Made by a program: the position numbers and the translations under genes
NCBI GenBank assembly: GCA_019753285.1
Contig: JAIELD010000055.1
Span: 1 to 64,000, forward strand
Reading direction: 5' to 3'
Length of the DNA: 64,000 nucleotides
Source: Beijerinckiaceae bacterium
GTDB lineage: Bacteria; Pseudomonadota; Alphaproteobacteria; Rhizobiales; Beijerinckiaceae
Part shown: positions 43,589-52,356 of the stretch, in pieces
How the letters are laid out: each line of letters opens with the position of its first letter
Position numbering within the stretch: position 1 is the stretch's first letter
The notes under the pieces: generated by a model
The model's database searches: none
The model's input: only the letters and a program-made list of their open reading frames with translations
What the model was told of the DNA's origin: nothing

Positions 43589-43809
43589 GGCGTTTCTCCG
43601 GCTTCAACGCTTGAGACGGGATGGACGGAAGGTGCGCGAGCATGATCTTGCGGCGTTCGGCGACCGAGCGACGACATGATCGCGGCGCGCTGCGCGTCCG
43701 ACATCCGGAGCCAGCCGCCGATTTCGGCCGCCGTGCGTCCGCAGCCGAGGCAAAGCCCGCTTACCGGATCGAGGATGCAGACCTTGCTGCAGGGCGATGG
43801 GATGCTCAC
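43585..43809 (-). CDS. DUF1289 family small cysteine-rich protein
   Basis: This 74-residue protein carries the DUF1289 core SPCSKVCILDPVSGLCLGCG with four conserved cysteines, followed by RTAAEIGGWLRMSDAQRAAI. The Cys pattern suggests a bound metal or Fe-S cluster, but the family's role is not established. The GTG at 43809 overlaps the stop of the FAD/GcvT gene (GTGA), and its own stop overlaps the lyase ATG, so it is translated between the two enzymes. The frame upstream to 43869 lies inside the larger gene. Confidence 0.85.
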   Translation of the reverse strand: MSIPSPCSKVCILDPVSGLCLGCGRTAAEIGGWLRMSDAQRAAIMSSLGRRTPQDHARAPSVHPVSSVEAGETP

Positions 43810-46223
43810 GCGCGCAGCCTCGATCCTTCTGGATCGTGCAGGGGCCGGGCGGTGACCACCGCCGGGCATTCCTGTCCGAGGATGTCGATCGAGAGCGCCT
43901 CGCCATCGCCTGCGAGTTCAGCCGGCACATATCCGACCGCGAGGCTCTTGCCGACCCAGTGGCCGAACGCGCCCGAAGTGACGTTGCCCACCGGCTTTCC
44001 GTCCTTCAGAACCACCTCGTAGCCCACCACATCGGCATGCGGCGCCTCGACGGCCATCGTGACGAACCGCTTCCTGGGACCATGCTCGCGCTCCTTGAGG
44101 ACAGCGGCGCGGCCGACGAAATCGACGTTCTTGGTGAAATCGACGAACTGGTCGAGCCCCGTTTCGCCCGGCGTATAATCGGGCCGGAAATCCTTGTTGA
44201 ACGAGCCGTAATTCTTCTCCAGCCGGAGCGAGGAGATCGCGCGCCCGCCATAATGGGCGAGGCCGAGATCAGCGCCCGCTGCCAGCAGATCGTCATGAAG
44301 CTGGACCTGATAGTCGGGCGTCACCCAGATCTCGTAGCCGAGTTCGCCAGTGAAACCGCAGCGCTGCACGATGGCAGGCGACAGGCCGACCGCGCCCTCG
44401 CGCACCGCGAAGAACTTGAAGCCTTCCGCCGAGACGTCGAACTCCGCGACACGCTCCAGGAGCTTCCGGGCATGCGGACCCGAGAGAGCGAAGCCGGCCA
44501 GCGTCGAACAGGCGCTGCGGACGAAAACGTCATCCGGCGGGTTGCTCTGCCAGAACCAGCGCATGTGAAAGGCTTCGGCGAAACCAGACCCGACGATGAG
44601 ATAGCGATCTTCGGCAAGGCAGGCGATCGACAGGTCGCCCATGATGCGGCCGCGGGCGTTCAGCATCGGCGCGATCGCCATGCGGCCGGGCTTCGGAATG
44701 CGGCAGGCAAAGACACGGTCCAGCCAGGCGCGCGCGCCTTTTCCGCTGACCTCGTATTTCGCATAGTTCGTCGTCTCGTAGATGCCGACGGCCGTGCGCA
44801 CGGCGTGGCATTCGTTGCGCACATGCTCGAAGGCGTTCGAGCGGCGATAGGTCGGATTTTCGCTGCGCTCGACGCCCGGCGGTGCGAACCACAGCGCGCT
44901 TTCCAGGCCGAAATTGGCGCCCCAGACCGCGCCTCGCTCGCTCAGCCGGTCATAGACCGGACTGCGGCGCAGCGGCCTTGCGGCCGTCATCTCCTCGTTC
45001 GGATAAAGCAGCCGGAACCGCCGGCGATAATTCTCCTGCACCTTGATCGAGGTGTATTTCGGCGTCGCGAACACGCCATAGCGGGCGCTGTCCATCGCGA
45101 GCACGTCCTGTCCGGGGTCGTTCTCGGCCATCCAGCGCGACAGCACGAGCCCAATGCCGCCACCCTGGCTGAAGCCCGCCATGACGGCGCAAGCGTTCCA
45201 GTAATTCGGCAGGCCTTTCACCGGGCCGACCAGCGGGTTGCCGTCCGGCGAGAAAGTGAACGGCCCGTTGACGACCTTCTTGATGCCGGTCTCGGCAAGC
45301 GCGGGAAAATGCGCGAAGCCACGCTCCAGTTCCGGAGATATGCGATCGAGATCGTTCGGCAGAAGTTGCCCGTGGAAATCGTCCGGCGTCGTCTCCGGCG
45401 ACCAGACGCGGCAATTCTGCTCGTAGGTGCCGAGCAGGACGCCCTCTCCCTCCTGCCGCAGGTAGATTTCGCCGCTGAAGTCGGAGGTGTTGATGATTTC
45501 CCGCTCGAGGCCTTTCAACTGCGGCACCGGCTCGGTGACGATATACATGTGCTCCATCGCGAGCACCGGCAGATCGAGGCCGACGAGCTTGCCGACTTCG
45601 CGCGCCCAGAGCCCGCCCGCATTGACCACATGCTCGGCATGGATCACGCCCTTGTCGGTGACGACATCCCAGCTATGGTCAGGCCGCTGATTGAGCGCCG
45701 TGACCTTTGTGAAGCGGTGCACCTCCGCGCCCTTCGCCTTCGCGCCGGCCACATAGGCCTGGCAGACGAGCCATGGGTCGACATAGCCGCCATCCTCGCG
45801 CCACAGCGCACCCTTGAAATGCTCCTCCGCGATGAGGACGTTGCGGCGTTTCGCCTCCGAAACCGGGATCATCTCGGTGTCCATGCCGAGATAGCGGGCG
45901 CGCGAATGGATCAAGCGCAGAAAGTCCATCTCGCCGTCGCTGCTGGCGAGATAGATGCCGCCATTATGGTGGATGCCGCAGGACTGGCCGGTTACCGATT
46001 CAAGCTCTCGGTAGAGATCGAACGTGTACTTCTGCAGCTTCGAGACGTTGGCATCGGAGTTGAGGGTCGTGACGCCACCGGCTGCATGCCAGGTCGAGCC
46101 CGATGTGATCTCGTTCTTGTCGAGGAGCACGAGATCGCTCCAGCCGATCTTGGCGAGATGGTAGAGGATAGAGACGCCGACGACGCCTCCGCCTATCACC
46201 ACGGCGCGGGCATGAGCTTTCAT
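43806..46223 (-). CDS. FAD-dependent oxidoreductase fused to GcvT domain (dimethylglycine/sarcosine dehydrogenase-like)
   Basis: This 805-residue protein has an N-terminal DAO-type FAD domain (VVIGGGVVGVSILYHLAKIG, about residues 8-27) with TSGSTWHAAGG, whose His (H46) matches the residue that carries FAD covalently in dimethylglycine dehydrogenase. A C-terminal aminomethyltransferase (GcvT) domain from about residue 440 would use folate to accept a one-carbon unit. The likely reaction is oxidative demethylation of an N-methyl amino acid, with the substrate open. AGGAAAG precedes the ATG at 46223. It heads the operon with DUF1289 and the MIO-less lyase. Confidence 0.9.
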   Translation of the reverse strand: MKAHARAVVIGGGVVGVSILYHLAKIGWSDLVLLDKNEITSGSTWHAAGGVTTLNSDANVSKLQKYTFDLYRELESVTGQSCGIHHNGGIYLASSDGEMDFLRLIHSRARYLGMDTEMIPVSEAKRRNVLIAEEHFKGALWREDGGYVDPWLVCQAYVAGAKAKGAEVHRFTKVTALNQRPDHSWDVVTDKGVIHAEHVVNAGGLWAREVGKLVGLDLPVLAMEHMYIVTEPVPQLKGLEREIINTSDFSGEIYLRQEGEGVLLGTYEQNCRVWSPETTPDDFHGQLLPNDLDRISPELERGFAHFPALAETGIKKVVNGPFTFSPDGNPLVGPVKGLPNYWNACAVMAGFSQGGGIGLVLSRWMAENDPGQDVLAMDSARYGVFATPKYTSIKVQENYRRRFRLLYPNEEMTAARPLRRSPVYDRLSERGAVWGANFGLESALWFAPPGVERSENPTYRRSNAFEHVRNECHAVRTAVGIYETTNYAKYEVSGKGARAWLDRVFACRIPKPGRMAIAPMLNARGRIMGDLSIACLAEDRYLIVGSGFAEAFHMRWFWQSNPPDDVFVRSACSTLAGFALSGPHARKLLERVAEFDVSAEGFKFFAVREGAVGLSPAIVQRCGFTGELGYEIWVTPDYQVQLHDDLLAAGADLGLAHYGGRAISSLRLEKNYGSFNKDFRPDYTPGETGLDQFVDFTKNVDFVGRAAVLKEREHGPRKRFVTMAVEAPHADVVGYEVVLKDGKPVGNVTSGAFGHWVGKSLAVGYVPAELAGDGEALSIDILGQECPAVVTARPLHDPEGSRLRA

Positions 46224-46566
46224 TGGGCTGGTCTTTCCTGAGGCGATGGCTCGAATCGGCTCGTCGCAAGATTGGGATCATCGGCAAAACTGGCTGCCAG
46301 CGTCTCTCGCACGCAAGAATCGATGGACGGCGCGCCATCCGTTCGATGCATGAGGACAGACATCTGCGCCATCAATCTCCGCGCTGCCTTCCTCACAGGA
46401 AAACGCCGTTTTCAAAATGAGGGCGGCACCATGCAAGCCGCATCGGCATGGCTTTGGGACACATGCCTTCACGATCCGCCCCGATAAGCCTTGTCTGACA
46501 GGAATGAAGTCTATGGCTTCGTCTACGCAAGACTTATTTGGTCAACGATGTTGATGGTTCCATCGC
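46224..46566. other. Intergenic region upstream of the dimethylglycine-dehydrogenase-like operon
   Basis: These 343 bases lie between two minus-strand genes and should hold the promoter for the FAD/GcvT operon. Near the right end a minus-strand TTGACC (46541-46546) could be a -35, with no good -10 at the right spacing. Short frames on either strand have no supporting features. I see no RNA gene. Confidence 0.5.
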
Positions 46567-47022
46567 TCAGGATGCGGGCTTCGACTGCGGCAGTCGGCGA
46601 AAGCCGATGGCGATGCGGTTATAGACGTTCATCAGGCTGATCGCGACGGTGAGATCCGCGCGTTCCCTCTCGTCGAAATGCTCGCTGACAATCTCGTAAT
46701 CCTCGTCGGGGATGCCGGTTTCCGAGACGAGCGTCACGGTTTCCGCCCAGAGAAGCGCCGCCTGTTCGCGCTGGCTGAACCAATCGCCGGCGTCGCTCCA
46801 GACCGGAATGAGCGCGATCTTCTCGGCTGGCACGTTGGCGTTGCGGAGCTCGCGCGTATGGGCGTCGATGCAATAGGCGCAGCCATTGATCAGCGAGACG
46901 CGCAGATAGACCAGCTCGATCAGATCTTTCGGCAGGCCGGAGCTGGACACGTACTGATAAACGCCGCCGATCGCCTTCATGGCGTCGGGAATGATCGAAA
47001 GATAATTGAGGCGCGGCGTCAT
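46567..47022 (-). CDS. Carboxymuconolactone decarboxylase/AhpD-like family protein
   Basis: This 151-residue protein has the AhpD-like core: LPKDLIELVYLRVSLINGCAY followed by CIDAHTREL, with redox-active C-x-x-C (about residues 48-51) and a conserved His two residues on. Family members act as alkylhydroperoxidases or in peroxide defence; the typical length is 140-190. It is single, on the minus strand. The physiological partner is not indicated. Confidence 0.9.
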   Translation of the reverse strand: MTPRLNYLSIIPDAMKAIGGVYQYVSSSGLPKDLIELVYLRVSLINGCAYCIDAHTRELRNANVPAEKIALIPVWSDAGDWFSQREQAALLWAETVTLVSETGIPDEDYEIVSEHFDERERADLTVAISLMNVYNRIAIGFRRLPQSKPAS

Positions 47023-47202
47023 CGGTTCGTCTCCAGGCTGATGGGGCTCGGCGCGGGCAAGGCGCCATGGCCGCTACATACCGCCGTCCGGCGACGGTGC
47101 TGCAACGATAGGCGCAAGGCCGATCGACCGTCTATGCGAATTGGCTCACATGCGTGTGATGATCGCGGACCGGATCAGTCCTGCGGCATCAGCCCCGTAT
47201 CT

Positions 47203-47841
47203 TCAGTCTTGCCGCTGTCTCGACTGGTGCCGCTTCTGCTTGGCGCGATTGCCGCAGACCTCCATTTCGCACCAGCGCCGGCTCTTGTTCTTCGTCACAT
47301 CGAAGAACAGCCAGCCGCAATGCTCGCCCTGGCACATCTTGATGCGCGACAGGTCGGAACGCGTCAGCAGGGTGAGCGCCGAGAGCGTGATCGGCCCGAG
47401 AATGACCTCGACCGGGGCGCTTCGCGCATCCCACGTCCAGATGAAGCCGCCGCCATGATTGGTGAGACGCGCGCGGGCGATGCAGTCCGCGTGCACCTTG
47501 GCCAGCGCATCGACCTGCTGGTCTCGGGCCCGCCGTCCGGACGAAAACTCCATGCCTATATCATGGATGATGTCGCGCAGTTCCAGCGCCTCGTTCAGCA
47601 TGCGGGCGGCGAGACGCTCGTCGGATGAGACGGCGGCGCGCAAGACCTCGGCATCGACAGCCCCGATCACCTTCGCGTGCACCGCCCAGGCGATCACGGT
47701 CTCGGCAGACTGGAGATGATCCTGATGTGAGGTGTGTCCGCGCCCGGAAGCGGTGTTGGTGAAATCGAACGCGACTTCGCTGCCGACGAGCGGCAAGCTT
47801 CCGGCGCGCGATGCTGTTTTTGGCGGTGGTCCTGGCTTCAT
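47203..47841 (-). CDS. CGNR zinc-finger regulator with ABATE domain
   Basis: This 212-residue protein has an N-terminal ABATE-type domain starting GSLPLVGSEVAFDFTNTAS and a C-terminal CGNR zinc finger with four cysteines (CQGEHCGWLFFD, then SRRWCEMEVCGNRAKQKRH). Such proteins are probable DNA-binding stress or metabolite regulators. The frame extends far upstream, but the ATG at 47841 (MKPGPPPK) is the first sensible start; its SD is weak. It faces the DUF2066-like gene, 36 bp away, and may control it. Confidence 0.85.
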   Translation of the reverse strand: MKPGPPPKTASRAGSLPLVGSEVAFDFTNTASGRGHTSHQDHLQSAETVIAWAVHAKVIGAVDAEVLRAAVSSDERLAARMLNEALELRDIIHDIGMEFSSGRRARDQQVDALAKVHADCIARARLTNHGGGFIWTWDARSAPVEVILGPITLSALTLLTRSDLSRIKMCQGEHCGWLFFDVTKNKSRRWCEMEVCGNRAKQKRHQSRQRQD

Positions 47842-47877
47842 ATAACCATCTATATCAGATTGACTGGGAACCGAAAG

Positions 47878-48783
47878 ATGCCAATTTGGCCGCATCTGCA
47901 GTCTGGAGCCAATGCCTTGCGAGTCAGTAGCGAAGCCCTCGGTCAAGTCATCAGGACAGTCATCCTGCTTGTCATCGTCACGGCCTGTCCAACGCCGATA
48001 GTCGCGGACGATCTCTACGTCGTGCGCGCGGTGACGACCGGCACGGCGGAAGAGCGCCGCCTTCCAGCGCTTGGACCCGCCTTCCTCGACGAACTTGCCA
48101 AGGTTTCTGGAGACGCCGCGCTGCGCGGCAGGCCTGCGGCGATCGCATTTTCGAAGCACGCCGCCGAATTCGTCGCCTCCTTCTCGTATCACGACCGGAT
48201 CTGGTACCGCCCGGTGCACGACGAACAGGGCACACGCGACCGGCCGCATGATCTCATCCTGCATTTCGATCGGGCGAAGATCGACGCTGCGCTTGCAAGT
48301 CTCGGCGCAAAGCCATGGATCGGCGAACGGCCTACGCTTGTGGTCTTCCTGAGGGCGGACCTCAACGGCTATCGATCCGTGATCGACAGCGAGAGCGAAC
48401 GGTTCAGGCCACAGCGCGAAGCCTGGCTCAACGCTTCGGCGAAGACCGGCCTGCCGGTCCTGCTGCCAGGCCCAGCCGTTCTGGACAAGAACAAGCTCGA
48501 CTACGAGGCTCTGGGCGATTCCAGCTTCGATCTGCTGAACAAAATCGCGCTTTCCAATTTCGGCGAAATCGCCTTGCGCGGCGACATGCGGTTCGATCCT
48601 GAATCACTCGGTTGGGTGTCGCGCTGGGAGATTGAGCGCGACGGAAAAATCCGGTGCTGGGGGAGCCGCGGCCTCGGCTTCGACCGAGCCTATCTTGAAG
48701 CGCTGAGCGATGCCGCCATGCTGCTCTCGGGCAATGGCGAGCCGCCATCGCCTGACGGCATCTGCACGGACCGCACGAAATAA
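47878..48783 (+). CDS. DUF2066-like secreted protein
   Basis: This protein has about 301 residues from the ATG at 47878. A hydrophobic signal at QVIRTVILLVIVTACPTPIVA ends before DDLYVVRAVTTGTA, the opening of DUF2066-type proteins. A TTG at 47917 has GGAG eight bases upstream and gives a shorter, more typical signal peptide, so the start is uncertain. Two cysteines (CW near residue 260, C in DGICTDR) lie in the C-terminal part. Function unknown; probably periplasmic or a lipid-free envelope protein. It converges with uxaA, with 4 bp between stops. Confidence 0.75.
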   Translation: MPIWPHLQSGANALRVSSEALGQVIRTVILLVIVTACPTPIVADDLYVVRAVTTGTAEERRLPALGPAFLDELAKVSGDAALRGRPAAIAFSKHAAEFVASFSYHDRIWYRPVHDEQGTRDRPHDLILHFDRAKIDAALASLGAKPWIGERPTLVVFLRADLNGYRSVIDSESERFRPQREAWLNASAKTGLPVLLPGPAVLDKNKLDYEALGDSSFDLLNKIALSNFGEIALRGDMRFDPESLGWVSRWEIERDGKIRCWGSRGLGFDRAYLEALSDAAMLLSGNGEPPSPDGICTDRTK

Positions 48784-48787
48784 GCGA

Positions 48788-50287
48788 CTACAGAACGGCT
48801 CCGATCGACCAGGGCACGAATTCGTTGTCGCCATAGCCGAAGGTTTCGCTGGCCGTCTTCAGGCCGGAGGCGACATCGAGCACATGCTCATAAATCTCGG
48901 CGCCCACCTGCTCGACGCTGGCTTCGCCGTTCAGAATCTTGCCGGCGTCGATGTCCATGTCCTCGGGCATCCGCGCGAACAGCTCCGGATTGCTGGCGAC
49001 CTTGATCGACGGCGACGGCCGGCAGCCAAAGCACGAGCCGCGCCCTGTCGTGAACACGATGACGTTCGCGCCGCCCGCCACCTGACCGGTCGCCGAGACC
49101 GGGTCGTAGCCGGGCGTGTCCATGAAGACGAGGCCCTTCGACTTCACGTTGACCGCGTATTCGACGACATCCGAAAGAGGCGAGCGCCCCGCCTTGGCGA
49201 CGGCCCCGAGCGACTTTTCGAGGATGGTCGTCAGCCCGCCGCGCTTGTTGCCCGGCGAGGGGTTGTTGTCGAGCGATGCGTTGTTGGCGGCCGTATAGGC
49301 CTCCCACCAGCGGATGCGGGTCATCAGCTTTTCCGCGACCTCAGGTTCGGCGCGGGAGGTAAGAAGATGCTCAGCGCCATAGATTTCCGGCGTTTCGGAC
49401 AGCACCGCAGTGCCGCCGCCCGCGACGAGCATGTCCATCGCGACGCCGAGCGCCGGGTTTGCAGTGATGCCGGAAAAGCCATCCGATCCGCCGCATTGCA
49501 GGCCTACCATCAGTTCGGACACCGGCGCGCTCTCGCGCACGGTCTCGTTCGCACGCGCGGCGATGACCTTGAGCTTTTCAAGCGCCATCTCGATCGCAGC
49601 GCGCGTGCCGCCGACATCCTGGATGTTGAAGCTCTCGATGGCCGCGCCCTTGGAAGCCGCGCCGTAAAGCGCGATCTGGTTGACCTCGCAGCCGAGCCCG
49701 ATCAGCAGCACTGCCGCGAAATTCGGGTGGCGCGCATAACCACTCAGCGTGCGCCGCAGGATCGCAAGTCCCTCGCCGCCAGCGCTGGAACCGCAGCCCT
49801 GCCCGTGGACGATCGGAACGAAGCCATCGACATTCGGAAACGACGGCAGCAATTCGCGCTCCGCCCGTTCGGCAATGGCCCGGCAGACTGTCGCCGAGCA
49901 ATTCACGCTGGCGATCACACCGACATAGTTGCGGGTGCCGACTTTTCCGGAAGGCCGCCTGAAGCCCATGAAGGTCTGCCGGTTGGGCGACGGCCGACGT
50001 TCGATCGCGGCGTTGGCGGCGAGGCGTTCGAGCCCGGCGCGGAAGCCGAGATTGGGCGTATGGACCAGCGCCCCCGGGGCAATGTCGACGAGCGCCTCGC
50101 CGATCACCTGACCGAATTTGAGCACCGGCTCGCCGGCCGCGATGGCCCGCAGCGCGACCTTGTGGCCGGAACCGATCTCCTCAGACGCGGTCACGCCCTC
50201 GAAAATCGTTTCGCCCGCCGCGACGAGACTGGCGGCAACGGCGACATTGTCGGCAGGGTCAAGCCTGATGACGCGCGCGACACTCAT
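48788..50287 (-). CDS. uxaA: Altronate dehydratase (UxaA family)
   Basis: This 499-residue protein has an N-terminal SAF domain (about residues 1-90) and the UxaA catalytic domain with GTRNYVGVIASVNCSATV, HGQGCGSS, GLGCEVNQ, GLQCGGSDGFSGITANPALG and TTGRGSCFGCRPSPSIKV. UxaA dehydrates D-altronate to 2-keto-3-deoxygluconate; family members also act on galactarate. It lies downstream of uxuA by 11 bp. AGGGCGG precedes the ATG. Confidence 0.92.
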   Translation of the reverse strand: MSVARVIRLDPADNVAVAASLVAAGETIFEGVTASEEIGSGHKVALRAIAAGEPVLKFGQVIGEALVDIAPGALVHTPNLGFRAGLERLAANAAIERRPSPNRQTFMGFRRPSGKVGTRNYVGVIASVNCSATVCRAIAERAERELLPSFPNVDGFVPIVHGQGCGSSAGGEGLAILRRTLSGYARHPNFAAVLLIGLGCEVNQIALYGAASKGAAIESFNIQDVGGTRAAIEMALEKLKVIAARANETVRESAPVSELMVGLQCGGSDGFSGITANPALGVAMDMLVAGGGTAVLSETPEIYGAEHLLTSRAEPEVAEKLMTRIRWWEAYTAANNASLDNNPSPGNKRGGLTTILEKSLGAVAKAGRSPLSDVVEYAVNVKSKGLVFMDTPGYDPVSATGQVAGGANVIVFTTGRGSCFGCRPSPSIKVASNPELFARMPEDMDIDAGKILNGEASVEQVGAEIYEHVLDVASGLKTASETFGYGDNEFVPWSIGAVL

Positions 50288-50298
50288 GATCCGCCCTT

Positions 50299-51498
50299 TC
50301 AGTTCGCCCTTGCGGCTTCGATGCGTTCGAGCACGCGGATCGCTCCGCGAAGCTCGGCGAGGCCCTTGAGACGGCCGATCGCCGAATAGCCCGGGTTGCC
50401 CCCCTTATCGAGGTCATCGAGCATACGGTGGCCATGGTCCGGACGGAACGGAATTTTTTCCGTCTCTGGCCGGCGGCGGTCCTCTTCGAGCAGCGCCTCG
50501 AGAACCGCGATCATGTCGACATCGCCGTCGAGATGATCGGCTTCGAAAAAGGAGCGGCCATCGGCCTCCCGCTTCGTGGCGCGCAGATGCGCGAAATGGA
50601 TGCGGTCGGCGAACTGTCGCGCCATGGCCGGCAGATCGTTATCCGGCGAAACGCCGAGGCTGCCGGTGCATAGGCAGATGCCATTCGATGGGGCCGGCAC
50701 GGAATCGAACAGCGCCTGGTAATCCGCCGCACTGGACGCGATGCGCGGCAGGCCGAACAGCGGGCGCGGCGGGTCATCCGGGTGCAGCGTCAGCTTGACC
50801 CCGAGTTTGTCCGCAACAGGCGTGACGACCTGCAGAAATTCGATGAGATGCTGGCGCAGTTTCGCGGCGTCGATGCCGGCATAGAGCTTCAGCCGCTCCC
50901 GGAACGCCGGAATGCTGAGCGGATCGGTCGTTGAGCCCGGCAGCGCGCTGGCGATCGTCATGATGATACGATCGACCTCTGCCGGCGTCATCGCGTCGTG
51001 GATCGCCTTGGCCTCAGCGCGTTCGCGCTCGCTGTAGTCGGCGTCCGCGCCGGGCCGCTCGAGAATGAACATGTCGAAGGCGGCGAAATGCATGTGCGAG
51101 AATCGCAAGGCTGTCGCGCCGTTCGACAGCTCCCATTCGAGATGCGTTCGTGTCCAGTCGACGACCGGCATGAAATTGTAGCAGATCGTGCGGATACCCG
51201 CTTTCGCCACCGCCTCCATGCTGGCGATCCAGGCACCAATCGACGCCTTTGCCCGTGCGCCGTGCCGCTTGACGTCGTCGGGAACCGGAATGCTCTCGAC
51301 GATCGCCCAGCGAAGCTGCGTGCGGCCGGGGGCGCTCTCCTCGATCAAGGCCTGACGTTCGCGCACCGCCTCATAAGTCCAGGCGACGCCATTCGGGACA
51401 TGATGCAGCGCAGTTACGATTTCGCTCGCGCCCGACTGTCTGATGTCGTCGAGGCTGACCATGTCGTCCGGTCCGAACCACCGCCAAGCCTGCCGCAT
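50299..51498 (-). CDS. uxuA: Mannonate dehydratase
   Basis: This 399-residue UxuA converts D-mannonate to 2-keto-3-deoxygluconate. The start is MRQAWRWFGPDDMVSLDDIR, and metal-site segments are CYNFMPVVDWTRT, LTLHPDDPPRPLFGLPRI, LCTGSLGV and HFAHLRATKREADG. The ATG at 51498 has GAGGA six bases upstream; the ATG at 51504 would have no spacing from that site. It is divergent from gntR and shares the operator at 51530. Confidence 0.95.
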   Translation of the reverse strand: MRQAWRWFGPDDMVSLDDIRQSGASEIVTALHHVPNGVAWTYEAVRERQALIEESAPGRTQLRWAIVESIPVPDDVKRHGARAKASIGAWIASMEAVAKAGIRTICYNFMPVVDWTRTHLEWELSNGATALRFSHMHFAAFDMFILERPGADADYSERERAEAKAIHDAMTPAEVDRIIMTIASALPGSTTDPLSIPAFRERLKLYAGIDAAKLRQHLIEFLQVVTPVADKLGVKLTLHPDDPPRPLFGLPRIASSAADYQALFDSVPAPSNGICLCTGSLGVSPDNDLPAMARQFADRIHFAHLRATKREADGRSFFEADHLDGDVDMIAVLEALLEEDRRRPETEKIPFRPDHGHRMLDDLDKGGNPGYSAIGRLKGLAELRGAIRVLERIEAARAN

Positions 51499-51529
51499 CG
51501 CCATTCCTCGCCATCAAACATCGGCAAAT

Positions 51530-51540
51530 TGGTCAGACCA
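51530..51540. promoter_or_regulatory. GntR-type operator in the uxuA/gntR divergent promoter region
   Basis: TGGTC-A-GACCA is a perfect palindrome matching the TGGTnnnACCA core of FadR/FCD-subgroup GntR operators. It lies 32 bp before uxuA and 64 bp before gntR. A rightward -35 TTGACT (51550-51555) with TACCAA 17 bp on, and a leftward TTGACG (51582-51587), place the site where it could repress uxuA and affect gntR. The adjacent GntR protein is the obvious binder. Confidence 0.65.
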
Positions 51541-51603
51541 CTTTGCCACTTGACTATCAGTTAGTGCCGCCCTACCAATCCCGTCAAGGGAGAAAAGGCG
51601 ACA

Positions 51604-52356
51604 ATGCCGTTCGAAGCCATATCGACGCAACGTCTCTATCAGAAGGTCGCCGGCCAGATCGCCGGCTTGATCAAGTCCGGAGAATTGCAGCCCGGCTCCC
51701 GTCTCCCGCCTGAACGCGATCTCTCGAAGCGCCTTGGCGTCAGCCGCCCCACGGTGCGCGAGGCAATGATCGCGCTGGAAATCTCCGGCCTCGTCGAAGT
51801 GCGCACCGGCTCGGGTATCTATGTGACCGCGCGGGGTGTCGATAGCGGCTTCAGCTTCGATGCTGGGCCAAGCCCTTTCGAGATCCTCGGCGCGCGCAAG
51901 CTCATCGAGCCCGAGATCGCGGCGCTTGCGGCGGCCTCGATCAGTGGCGTTCAACTCGAGGCGTTGCGTGAAACGCTCGGCGGCCTCGCCGCCTGCATCG
52001 AGGACCACAGCACCAGCCTCGGACCGGATCGCGACTTTCATACACTGATCGCCACCGCATCAGCGAATACGGCTCTCATCGGCATCATCGACGGCCTTTG
52101 GGACAAGATGTTCAGCCCGATCTTCGAGGCGTTGAGCGTTCGCACCGGCCTGCCGCAGAACGTCCGCATGACGCTGGCGGACCACACCGCCATTTTCGAG
52201 CGCCTTGCCGCGCATGACGGGGACGGTGCGCGCGAGGCCATGCGCATTCACCTCGAGCATGTCGAGGTCATCCTCGCCGAGCATGACGATCCTGCGCTGA
52301 TGGGCCGGACGCCGACCCGGCGGATGGCTGGCGAGAATATGAGGGCGATCGGATGA
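51604..52356 (+). CDS. GntR-family regulator, FCD (FadR-like) subgroup; probable uronate regulator
   Basis: This 250-residue regulator has an N-terminal winged helix (about residues 9-77) with LPPERDLSKRLGVSRPTVREA, and a C-terminal FCD domain with metal/ligand residues in DRDFHTLIATAS, LADHTAIFERLAAHD and IHLEHVEVILAEH. It resembles UxuR/ExuR, which respond to hexuronates. It is the first gene of the rightward island, overlapping uxaC by 4 bp, and is divergent from uxuA-uxaA with a matching palindrome between. Confidence 0.9.
   Translation: MPFEAISTQRLYQKVAGQIAGLIKSGELQPGSRLPPERDLSKRLGVSRPTVREAMIALEISGLVEVRTGSGIYVTARGVDSGFSFDAGPSPFEILGARKLIEPEIAALAAASISGVQLEALRETLGGLAACIEDHSTSLGPDRDFHTLIATASANTALIGIIDGLWDKMFSPIFEALSVRTGLPQNVRMTLADHTAIFERLAAHDGDGAREAMRIHLEHVEVILAEHDDPALMGRTPTRRMAGENMRAIG

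Noticed and set aside
43797-46241. An 814-codon open frame on the plus strand
   Set aside because: It is exactly antisense to the dimethylglycine-dehydrogenase-like gene, has no recognizable domain and is rich in Arg/Asp/Ala as expected from the mirror of GC-rich codons. The minus-strand gene has clear FAD and GcvT motifs.
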